Shown: one piece after another, positions 1 to 6,220 of the stretch
Layout: each line of letters opens with the position of its first letter
Numbering within the stretch: position 1 is the stretch's first letter
Origin: Candidatus Gracilibacteria bacterium CG2_30_37_12
GTDB taxonomy: Bacteria > Patescibacteriota > Gracilibacteria > BD1-5 > UBA2023
Direction: 5' to 3'
DNA: 7,808 nt
Assembly (NCBI GenBank): GCA_001873165.1
Contig: MNYO01000096.1
Coordinates: 1-7,808, forward strand
Program-made: the position numbers and the translations under genes
The notes under the pieces: generated by a model
What the model was told of the DNA's origin: nothing
The model's database searches: none
The model's input: the letters and a program-made list of their open reading frames with translations, nothing else

Positions 1-1
1 A

Positions 2-208
2 CGACTCTTTCGAGTCGGAAAAGAGTTTACCAAGAAGTTTGAAAAATTTACACGGAGACTCGGACTTACGATGAATCGTAACTCCATTATTACCTTCATC
101 TCTCACTGTCTGGAACAACTCTACAAACGACCTAAAAAGGATCCAAGAAAACACATCAATAGAAATCCGTTAGACTCAGCACAACAAAGGCTTTTTACGG
201 TTGGTTAG
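2..208 (+). CDS. C-terminal fragment of a small basic protein, possible ribbon-helix-helix DNA binder
   Basis: An open frame enters from the left edge and ends at TAG (206-208), giving 68 visible residues with no internal TGA. It is rich in Lys and Arg. The stretch FTKKFEKFTRRLGLTMNRNS followed by IITFISHCLEQLYKR looks like a short strand and turn followed by an amphipathic helix, as in ribbon-helix-helix (CopG/Arc-type) proteins; this is a pattern impression, not a firm family match. A basic tail (KRPKKDPRKH) follows. The start lies outside the window. An internal ATG at 71-73 could start a 45-residue product, but the frame upstream of it is equally protein-like. The gene converges on tex, whose stop is 55 bases away. 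Function is unassigned; a transcriptional repressor, antitoxin or plasmid-type DNA-binding role would suit the composition. Confidence 0.5.
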   Translation, partial: RLFRVGKEFTKKFEKFTRRLGLTMNRNSIITFISHCLEQLYKRPKKDPRKHINRNPLDSAQQRLFTVG

Positions 209-242
209 GTGAGAAAAAATGGGTGGAATTGAGTATAAACAC

Positions 243-265
243 TTTTTTAAAAAAATCTATTTTTT
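243..265. terminator. Weak AT-only hairpin between convergent genes
   Basis: A run of six T is followed by seven A, the tetraloop TCTA and six T (260-265). The A/T arms can form a weak hairpin ending in T on either strand. It lies between the TAG at 206-208 and the tex TAA at 264-266, so it could serve as a weak bidirectional terminator. It has no GC stem, so this rests mostly on position. Confidence 0.2.
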
Positions 266-2357
266 ATACTTCCTTCATACTGAGTTGAATCTTTCCTGTT
301 TTCAAATCGATTCCAATGACTCGTACTTTTACTCGGTCACCGACATTTACTATATCCATCGGATTACTTACAAATTTATCCGCCATTTGTGATACATGTA
401 CGAGTCCATCATTTTTGAGTCCGATATCTACAAAAGCACCGAATGCCACGACATTTCGAACGACTCCATCAAATACATCTCCGTCTTTCACATCTTCCAT
501 CGCGACTTTTTTCCGAGCCTTGGTATGGGTGGAATTTACTCGTTTTTCCACTCCGATTTCTGCATAGGATTGCAGAATAAAATTCAGAGTATCACGGTTG
601 GTATAAGGATACAATGCGATCATTTCCTTTGCATGCTCACTAAAATTATCTTCATTCACGGTATGCTCGAGGATATATTTTGCAAGTGCATATTGATCGG
701 GGTGGATGTCTGTATTATCGAGAGGTTCTTTGCTTTCAGGAACTCGCAGAAATCCGATAGCGAGATTATAAGCTTTTTCCGAAAGAGTTTTCTGTAAAAT
801 GGCACGAGATTTATACGGACGATGATTATATATCTTCTTTGCCTCTCTTTTGTCTATTCAGGATATATGTTGAAGCACGTAAATCGAAGCGGTATTTACA
901 TTGATTCCTACTTGATTTACTACATCTTCTACCACATATCCGAGTTTCTCAGTCAGTTTCTTCTCAGCGATATCGTGCTGGTACATACCAACTCCGATAC
1001 TTCCAACGGGTACTTTCACGAGTTCAGAAAGTGGATCGATATATCGTCGTCCGATAGAGACTGTTCCACGATCGAGAGAGTCTAAATCAGGGAATTCTTC
1101 CTGAGCGACTGGACTAGCACTATATACAGAAGCTCCTGATTCATTTACCACAAAAACATCACCAGAAAAAAGTTCTGCAACGAGCGTGCAAGTTTCATCA
1201 CATCCGGTTCCATTTCCAACTACGACGGTATCGATCGAGTGTTTTTTGAAAATATTCATAAGTTTTGCGCGCGCGTTTTCCATCTCATGGAGGAACATTT
1301 TGTCGAACAATATGGGATTTCCTAGTGAATCGATGACGCACATCTTACATCCCGCTCGGTATCCAGGATCTATTGCGAGAATCGTTTTCCCATACTCGGG
1401 TCGGGTCATGAGGAGCGCTTGGAGATTGGTCTGAAAGGTCTTGATGGAATCATCTTCCCCAAGTTCCGATAACTCCCCTCGGATTTCATTCTCGACGGAG
1501 CTCCAAAGTGCATCGTACCCGATTTTAAATCCAGACTCCAGTTCCTCGATAAAAGCATTCTTGAGTCCGAGAATCCCTCGATAGGCTGCTCGGATGAGTG
1601 AGAGAATCATCTCGTCTTTCTCGAGTTTTACATTGAGTATCCCGAGGTTTTCCCCACGATTCAGAGCAAGAATCTGGTATGGTTTGATTCGATTGATTCG
1701 GGAACGAAACTCGAAATAGAGAGCAAACTTCGGAATCTGCTCGGTGTCTTTCGTATTGAGTTTGTCGAGCATCTTATCGCTCTTCTTGCTCGCGGAGATA
1801 TCCCCCGATTTATTAATCTCGGCGATGAGTGAGTGTCGGAGGTTGGCATTTGCCGAAACTTCGGCTCCGATGATTTCGATCGCTCCTTCGATGATTTCTT
1901 CTCGAGGGAATTCAGTAAGGAGGTTCTCTGGAATTGCGAGCGAATTCGCTTTAATCGCGTCCGCTACCACCTGGAAACCTTTCTCGATCGCAATCATTGC
2001 TTTAGTTTTCTTCTTGGATTTGTACGGCTTGTAGAGCTCCTCCACTTCCTTCAGGGTCTTTGCGGCGAGGATGTTCGCCATGAACTCGGGAGTCATCTTC
2101 CCGAGTTCCTCGATACCGTTTATAGCGGTCTGCTTGGCTTTATAGAGATTCTCCTCCTTGGTCTGGAGTTCTATGATGGCACGGATATCGGTCTCATCGA
2201 GGTTCCCGGTGCATTCCTTGCGGTATCGCGCGATAAACGGCACCGTCGCCCCCTCGGCAGTGAGTTCGAGCACGATATTGATCTGCGATTCTCGGTAGTC
2301 GAGCGCCTTGGAGATGATTTGGGTGTAGTTCGGGGTTGGGAGGAGAGTTGGGGACAT
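264..2357 (-). CDS. tex: Tex family RNA-binding transcription accessory protein (697 aa, one in-frame TGA = Gly)
   Basis: Tex proteins are cytoplasmic nucleic-acid-binding proteins linked to transcription. The domain order here is canonical: an N-terminal helical Tex region (about 1-200, with VPFIARYRKE near 40-48); a YqgF/RNase H-like domain starting at ILAIDPGYRAGCK (326-338), with GNGTGCDET (381-389) and NESGASVYSAS (405-415); a helix-hairpin-helix region from about 475, with VGINVNTAS; and a C-terminal S1 domain (about 620-697, VAFGAFVDIGLKNDGLVHVS). The standard code stops at codon 500 (TGA, 858-860). Reading it as Gly restores HISG-IDKREAKKIYNHR, matching the family SGL motif, and the same frame runs on to TAA at 264-266. 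Length is slightly below the usual 720-780 aa. The ATG at 2355-2357 gives the typical N-terminus. It follows the M15 gene by 20 bases and may be co-transcribed with it. GC falls from about 62% near the 5' end to about 35% near the 3' end. Confidence 0.95.
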
Positions 2358-2362
2358 AGAGA

Positions 2363-2368
2363 ATAATA
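2363..2368 (-). promoter_or_regulatory. Candidate -10 box (TATTAT) for tex
   Basis: On the minus strand TATTAT is followed by TCTCT and the tex ATG, so transcription would begin at about the start codon and give a leaderless mRNA. No convincing -35 box is visible and there is no Shine-Dalgarno. The site lies in the 20-base gap after the M15 stop, so read-through from upstream is an alternative. Confidence 0.3.
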
Positions 2369-2377
2369 AGAAAGTGA

Positions 2378-3637
2378 TTATTTTTTGATAGTGTCATACA
2401 TTGCAGTTGTCGGTTTTCAAGTAGTTTGTTCTTGAATATAAGCCCACATCTTATCTCCATAACAGAAATGCCAGTATTCTGTTGGATTTACTGCAAATCA
2501 CTCTCTCGCCATGGTTACCAAAATGGTATTTCTAAGATCTAACTTTTTCTGTTCTTTTGGATTTTTGGCAACATATAAAGGACTTTTGGTTTCAGGTGAA
2601 TTATCTCATATTTTAAGGTCAATCTCTTTTCAATCTTGTATTAAATATACATCGATGGCTCATCAACTCAGATGCGGACTGTTTTCTTCTGAGGCGAATA
2701 ATCTGTCTGCCTCTTGTTTCCCCTTGAATAATTCATGGTTTTCTTTTATAGTTCTTTGTATTTCCGAAGTTCGGAGTCAGTTTTGAATACCTATACTGAA
2801 TCATGTACCGACTAGACTCCTATTAACTATTGATAATTTTTCAGCAACTTCTTTTCGGACTTCTATTTTCTTAGAAATTCCAAGGCTTCTTAGTCTCGAA
2901 TTATTGTAGGATAATACCAAGATATCTCTAATTTTAGCTGTTACTTTGTTATCAAGAACTCCTTTAAGTTCGATATTTAACTTTTTAGCTATTTCTCTGA
3001 TTATTTGTTCCTTCTCTGGATCGGACATTGTATTGAAAGTATCAAATTTCAATTTACTAATATCGCCTTCGTCCGGTAGAGAGTTTTCGGAGGTTATGGA
3101 CATTATTCACTCCAATCATTTTTTTTTGACTAAACTGGATATAGGTTCACTCGCGTACTTACCATACATATCTTCTCATTTGATTCAGTAACTATCTGCA
3201 GATACAAGGGATTCTCAGTCCTCTCGTACATCTTGTTTATAATATCATTCTCGGTATTCTTTCGGCACTTTTTTTATAGATTCGATAATATTTGGTAGTC
3301 AAGATATGTCTACCGATTTTAGTGCTAAATTTGTTAAATCTATCTTATCTCAAGCTTTGAAAGATCTTTTAGATCAGACTATTTCTCCATATTTTTCTCA
3401 TCATGCTAGTACTAAATCTCAATTATCATTATTCTGGTAAGCAACCACCGTTATCTTGTCTCATTCCTGAGTAAATTTTATTACAAAGTCACTTCCATTT
3501 CACTGTATATACAAAACTTCTCATCATTTATCTGATCAGAAATGATGAAATCATTTAGGTAACATTATATTTGGGTTTGTGTCGAAATTCGTTCTATCGT
3601 TCACAGTAGAGGTAATCTCATCCAATCTTTTTTCCAT
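2378..3637 (-). CDS. M15-family (VanX/DdpX-like) D-alanyl-D-alanine dipeptidase domain protein, 419 aa, with about 26 TGA glycines
   Basis: Under table 25 one frame runs from ATG (3635-3637), 15 bases after an in-frame TAA, to TAA (2378-2380). The C-terminal part (about 280-405) carries the M15D zinc dipeptidase signature: Arg289 in LRTSEIQ (the VanX active-site Arg position), His322 and Asp329 in HLSGGAID (zinc ligands), then Glu387 (catalytic base) and His390 (third ligand) in PTEYWHFCYGDKMWAY. Known members hydrolyse D-Ala-D-Ala or related peptidoglycan peptides. Both glycines of HLSGGAID are TGA, which supports the recoding. Residues 1 to about 175 (with GFHHFGSDKGGEVLYIQG) and a charged helical linker (about 180-280) are unrecognised. 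No signal peptide or membrane segment is visible, so location is unclear. VanX-type enzymes are about 200 aa, so this one has an extra N-terminal half. TGA supplies about 26 of about 36 Gly, far more than in neighbouring genes. No Shine-Dalgarno; Met25 (3563-3565) is an alternative start. Confidence 0.85.
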
Positions 3638-3677
3638 GGTTAGAATTGTTAGTTATTAAAAATAAATTTAGTTCTTC

Positions 3678-3739
3678 AACTCCCCCTGCTTCGTTTCACT
3701 TCATTTTCCCCCTCAGTCGAGGGGGATTAAGGGGGAGTT
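3678..3739. repeat. 62-base nested inverted repeat (GC-rich double hairpin), possibly a small mobile or REP-like element
   Basis: Outer 10-base arms AACTCCCCCT (3678-3687) and AGGGGGAGTT (3730-3739) match perfectly. Inside them CCCCCTC-AGTC-GAGGGGG (3708-3725) forms a 7-bp stem with a tetraloop. C and G tracts stand out in otherwise AT-rich DNA. It sits two bases past the rhuM-family stop and 40 bases before the M15 start on the minus strand, so it may reduce read-through or affect mRNA decay. The T-run (3738-3742) follows the outer stem only in plus orientation, where no gene is being read, so it is not a classic terminator for the flanking genes. Perfect terminal arms are also what a MITE-like or REP-like repeat would show. 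Confidence 0.65.
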
Positions 3740-3740
3740 T

Positions 3741-4730
3741 TTACTTTCCAAGAAACTTCTTCACCTCTGCCTCCAAACTCTCCACAAAATGTTCTTCCAC
3801 TTGAGAGAGCTCATTCTTACGAAGTTCCTTGTACCTTTCGTACTCTTCCTTTGTCTTATCTATCGCTTGCTCGTGGCTGATATTTCCCGTGTGTTTCAGT
3901 ATATCCCTCCCAGTCATTTTCAATAATTCATCCAGTCGAATAATCCACTCCTTCATATACATGGGTGTGCGGTTCATAGCCTGAATCTCGGCAAGTTCCA
4001 GGTAGGCAGTGACCATGCGATTGAGTACATTGAGTTCATCCTCATCCAAATAATTTTTGGCTATTTCAGTCTCTTGCTTCGTTGGTTTGTTTCATCTGAA
4101 ACTTGTGAGTCCCATATGAGGTTTATGAGCATCTATTCTCTCGTAGATAATCTCGGCAGCCGTGTGTCCGTGTGCAACCCAGTGCATCTTGTTTTGTATG
4201 GTCTGAAAAAACTGGAGAGATGTCTCTGTTTTTGGATCGTAATCAATACTGGTCGCGTAGATATCCAGTACTTTTCGCCAAAATACTTTCTCTGAGGAGC
4301 GAATGTCTCGAATACGAGCCAAGAGCTCATCGAAATAACTTCCACCACCTGCTTGTTTCAGAAGTTCATCATTCATTGTAAATCATTTGACAATATATTC
4401 TCGGAGGCGAGCCGTTGCCCACTGTCGAAACTTGGTTCCTTGAGAACTTTTGACGCGGTACCCGACGGAGATAATGACATCGAGGTTGTAATAATTTATT
4501 GGCTTTACAAAGCTATTATCGGAATTTCCGATTTTCCGAAGAGAGTTTTCTTGGATCAGTTCTTTCTCCTCATATATATGGAGTATATGCTCATTGATAG
4601 TGGAACGAGATTTCCCGAATAATTCGCTCATTTGATCAATGGTAAGCCACACAGTTTGACCATCCAAGCGGGTTTCTATCCTAATGTTCCCATTCTCGGT
4701 TTGATATATGATGATATTGGATTTTTGCAT
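3741..4730 (-). CDS. rhuM: RhuM family protein (329 aa, two in-frame TGA = Gly)
   Basis: Named after Salmonella RhuM of pathogenicity island 3; the biochemical role of the family is not settled. The N-terminal part holds a probable winged-helix/HTH segment (TVWLTIDQMSELFGKSRSTI, about 26-45), then the hallmark NYYNLDVIISVGYRVKS and GTKFRQWATARLREYIVK. The body contains MNDELLKQAGGGSYFDEL, IRDIRSSEKVFWRKVLDIYA and MHWVAHGHTAAEIIYERIDA. Family motifs run on to YLDEDELNVLNRMVTAYLEL and MYMKEWIIRLDELLKMTGR. Standard-code stops at codons 116 (4383-4385) and 213 (4092-4094) fall exactly at conserved glycines (VK-G-FTMNDE and SFR-G-NKPTK), so the gene is intact under table 25. It ends at TAA (3741-3743). 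The ATG at 4728-4730 gives the usual N-terminus. The sequence looks close to RhuM of standard-code bacteria (from memory), which suggests horizontal acquisition. A palindrome and direct repeats lie upstream. Confidence 0.92.
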
Positions 4731-4743
4731 AGTTATTTTTTGA

Positions 4744-4749
4744 AATATA
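4744..4749 (-). promoter_or_regulatory. Candidate -10 box (TATATT) for the rhuM family gene
   Basis: On the minus strand TATATT lies 13 bases before the ATG at 4730, in an A/T-rich stretch without a Shine-Dalgarno sequence. No clear -35 element is seen. Transcription from here would give a leader of only about seven bases. Confidence 0.25.
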
Positions 4750-4789
4750 AAAAACTTTTTTAACTCCCGAGGATTTCTTGGTAGCTCGA

Positions 4790-4812
4790 GTTATTAGGAA
4801 ATTCCTAATAAC
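4790..4812. promoter_or_regulatory. Near-perfect palindrome, candidate operator upstream of the rhuM family gene
   Basis: Arms GTTATTAGGAA (4790-4800) and TTCCTAATAAC (4802-4812) are perfect reverse complements around a single central A. Symmetry of this type is typical of binding sites for dimeric regulators. A further half-site TTAGGAA occurs at 4856-4862 inside the adjacent direct repeat. The centre lies about 70 bases upstream of the rhuM-family ATG, just upstream of its candidate -10 box. It could also form a hairpin in RNA, but no T-tract follows. Confidence 0.5.
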
Positions 4813-4880
4813 TGGTTTTGATTTTCAATCATGACAAATTGGTATTTTTGAACAGTTAGGAATTTTTGAACAGTTGCCAT
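4794..4880 (-). CDS. 28-codon ORF, possible leader peptide or gene remnant
   Basis: The ATG at 4878-4880 opens a frame to tandem stops TAA TAA (4791-4796). The product begins MATVQKFLTVQKYQF and ends ENQNQLLGIS, with a TVQK repeat caused by the DNA direct repeat. GGGG lies five bases before the ATG, the only SD-like string noted before a start in this window. The IENQNQLLGIS ending resembles the end of a CBS-type strand-turn, but it is too short to assign. It may be a remnant together with the ORF at 4934-5074, or chance. Confidence 0.2.
   Translation of the reverse strand: MATVQKFLTVQKYQFVMIENQNQLLGIS
4844..4875. repeat. Two direct copies of ATTTTTGAACAGTT at 18-base period
   Basis: Identical 14-mers occupy 4844-4857 and 4862-4875, separated by AGGA. 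Together with the preceding TT and the following A, this spacer forms TTAGGAA, matching the half-site of the nearby palindrome. The pair lies about 115-145 bases upstream of the rhuM-family start. Iterated sites with this spacing could be regulator binding sites. On the minus strand they also fall inside a 28-codon ORF, where they encode a repeated TVQK. Confidence 0.5.
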
Positions 4881-4933
4881 TTTTACCCCGAATGATTATC
4901 GATAAGAATATTTTCGCTTTTTACTGGCATGGA

Positions 4934-5074
4934 CTAGAGATTAATAAAAGAACTATTCTCTTTCTGAATTGCAGCATTATACGTACTTTGTTCTTCTTTT
5001 GATAGCTCTGTATATGGAACAAAATGGAGAACGAGATTTTGTTCATCTTTTGTTATATATTGATCAAGGTGCAT
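4934..5074 (-). CDS. 46-aa hypothetical protein or 5' part of a decayed gene
   Basis: The ATG at 5072-5074 opens a frame ending at TAG (4934-4936); an in-frame TAA closes it upstream. The peptide is polar and acidic (MHLDQYITKDEQNLVLHFVP, then YTELSKEEQSTYNAAIQKEN) with a helical middle and ordinary codon use, so it looks like real coding sequence. After the TAG the same frame stays open for 16 more codons, restarting at ATG 4928-4930 and ending at TAA 4883-4885. A shifted frame then gives the 28-codon ORF. This arrangement would suit a gene damaged by a nonsense mutation and a frameshift. No Shine-Dalgarno is present and no family is recognised. Confidence 0.35.
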   Translation of the reverse strand: MHLDQYITKDEQNLVLHFVPYTELSKEEQSTYNAAIQKENSSFINL

Positions 5075-5260
5075 ACTAGAAAAAGTGAGATATAAAGTAT
5101 GTCTTTATTGTATAATTCTTTGGCGAGAAATCAAATCACTTACAAATTTTTCCTCTATTTCCTCATCATAACTACTTTCATTAAAATCCCAAACACATTT
5201 TATTCACTTTCTCATTTTACAACGAACATTTTTTCCATATACTCTCTCCCGCTTATATTT

Positions 5261-5266
5261 TATAAT
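5261..5266 (+). promoter_or_regulatory. -10 box (TATAAT) for tpiA, near-leaderless transcript
   Basis: A consensus TATAAT ends 10 bases before the tpiA ATG. The start point would be at about 5272-5274, leaving a leader of only a few bases of pyrimidine-rich sequence. There is no Shine-Dalgarno and no good -35 match at 17-base spacing. Confidence 0.45.
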
Positions 5267-5276
5267 CTCTTCTCTT

Positions 5277-6005
5277 ATGAAGCTCTTAATTGGTGCGAAT
5301 TTTAAGATGAATAAGACGGTGGCGGAAGTATGGGAATACCTCCAGATTCTGACGGCTGAGTATAAGAATCCATCTCATGTGGATCTGATGATTGCGCCAG
5401 TTTCTATCGGTCTCCCGACAGCTTCTGAACTCCTTGCGGGTTCCAATATCCATCTCGGTGCACAGAACATATATCCAGAAATATCTGGCCCATATACTGG
5501 AGAAATATCTCCTGTTATGCTTCAGGAAATGAAATGCGAATATGTAATTCTCGGACATTCTGAGCGTCGAGCAATTTTCAGTGAAACAGACGAGCTCGTA
5601 AATAGAAAAGTAAAATCTGCTCTTGCTTATAATATTCGACCGATTCTTTGTATCGGTGAAAATCTAACGGAAAAAGAAGCCGGACTTACGAAAGAAATCC
5701 TTCGTGGACAGTTAATAAGAGGACTTGATGGGATTGAGAATACAACTGGTATCGATATCGCATATGAGCCAGTTTGGGCAATCGGAACAGGGAAGTCTGC
5801 AACTCCTGAATATGTGGAGGAGATTCATATATTTATCCGAGAACTTCTCGGACAGTCAGAGAGTCGGATTATTTATGGAGGAAGTGTGAGTGAAACAAGC
5901 GCTCATGAGCTTATTGGAAAACAGGAAGTAAATGGATTTCTCATCGGTTCTGCCGCTCTCGATCCACGACGACTCATTAAAATCGTTGAAGAAGCAACGC
6001 GATAG
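5277..6005 (+). CDS. tpiA: Triosephosphate isomerase (242 aa)
   Basis: This cytoplasmic glycolytic enzyme interconverts dihydroxyacetone phosphate and glyceraldehyde 3-phosphate. All catalytic elements of the TIM barrel are present: Asn8 and Lys10 in GANFKMNK, His94 in ILGHSERR, the catalytic Glu164 in AYEPVWAIGTG with the mobile phosphate-gripping loop (165-172), and the phosphate-binding YGGSVS (200-205) and GFLIGSAALD (220-229). NFK replaces the more usual NWK, a conservative change. Length is normal or slightly short (usual about 250). The ATG at 5277 gives the expected N-terminus. The gene ends at TAG and contains no TGA, using GGN throughout for glycine. It is divergent from the minus-strand genes to the left and lies 215 bases before the aldehyde dehydrogenase. 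Its own -10 box is just upstream. No obvious terminator follows. Confidence 0.97.
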   Translation: MKLLIGANFKMNKTVAEVWEYLQILTAEYKNPSHVDLMIAPVSIGLPTASELLAGSNIHLGAQNIYPEISGPYTGEISPVMLQEMKCEYVILGHSERRAIFSETDELVNRKVKSALAYNIRPILCIGENLTEKEAGLTKEILRGQLIRGLDGIENTTGIDIAYEPVWAIGTGKSATPEYVEEIHIFIRELLGQSESRIIYGGSVSETSAHELIGKQEVNGFLIGSAALDPRRLIKIVEEATR

Positions 6006-6040
6006 AAATATAAAATAACTTCGATATTCATATTCAAACC

Positions 6041-6127
6041 TTACGTTTCCTCTGGTCCACGAGGGGAGCTAAATAACTTCTCTGTACATTCGTACGGCTC
6101 ACTCCGGTTCGCGGTTTTCATACGAAT
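6041..6127. other. GC-rich inverted-repeat patch in the tpiA-aldehyde dehydrogenase gap
   Basis: ATTCGTA (6088-6094) and TACGAAT (6121-6127) form 7-base arms around a GC-rich core. A smaller GTAC-ATTC-GTAC hairpin (6084-6095) overlaps the left arm. The patch is clearly more GC-rich than the A/T sequence on either side. On the minus strand it contains a 26-codon ORF (ATG 6119-6121, TAA 6041-6043; MKTANRSEPYECTEKLF...). It could be a tpiA 3' structure, a repeat element or a remnant. No T-tract makes it a canonical terminator. Confidence 0.3.
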
Positions 6128-6165
6128 CTCATCGTTCTTTTGTATTTCTGGGAAATCGAGATATA

Positions 6166-6214
6166 ATTCTTAATTATTCATTCTTAATTATTCATTCTTA
6201 ATTTTTAATTATTC
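6166..6214 (+). repeat. AT-rich 14-base tandem repeat directly before the aldehyde dehydrogenase start
   Basis: ATTCTTAATTATTC occurs at 6166-6179 and again at 6180-6193. A third, imperfect copy (6194-6214) is expanded by extra T/A bases. The array ends six bases before the ATG at 6221, so it forms the 5' leader or promoter. TAAT-rich segments inside it could act as -10 boxes. Copy-number change here would alter promoter or leader spacing. Confidence 0.6.
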
Positions 6215-6220
6215 AATTTT

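Larger units (their letters stand above)
4731..5276. other. 546-base region without a confident gene, between the rhuM family gene and tpiA
   Basis: This AT-rich region separates the divergent rhuM family gene and tpiA. It contains the candidate rhuM -10 box, an 11-base-arm palindrome (4790-4812), a 14-base direct repeat (4844-4875), three short minus-strand ORFs (46, 15 and 28 codons, possibly one decayed gene) and, at the right end, the tpiA promoter. From about 5117 to 5240 I see nothing beyond T-rich sequence. Confidence 0.5.

Noticed and set aside
229..540. ATGGGTGGAATT occurring both before tex's 3' end and inside tex
   Set aside because: A single shared 12-mer with no extended similarity; probably chance.
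396..797. 133-codon plus-strand ORF
   Set aside because: It is antisense to the tex C-terminal S1 region and has no recognisable protein character.
2511..2786. 91-codon plus-strand ORF
   Set aside because: It lies entirely opposite the M15 catalytic domain, which has clear active-site motifs on the minus strand.
858..4385. In-frame TGA codons as true stops, making tex, M15 and rhuM pseudogenes or split genes
   Set aside because: Many TGA sites in unrelated genes all continue in frame with family-matching sequence, with no accompanying TAA/TAG or frameshift. Several sites are conserved glycines.
4831..4905. Plus-strand 24-codon ORF with two TGA glycines (MTNWYFGTVRNFGTV...)
   Set aside because: Its repeated FGTV comes from the direct repeat in DNA. 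It is very short, AT-driven and lacks a start signal; the repeat is better explained as a regulatory site.
5099..5305. 68-codon hydrophobic plus-strand ORF before tpiA
   Set aside because: It is T-rich low-complexity sequence covering the tpiA promoter and overlapping the tpiA start in another frame. The hydrophobicity is explained by base composition.
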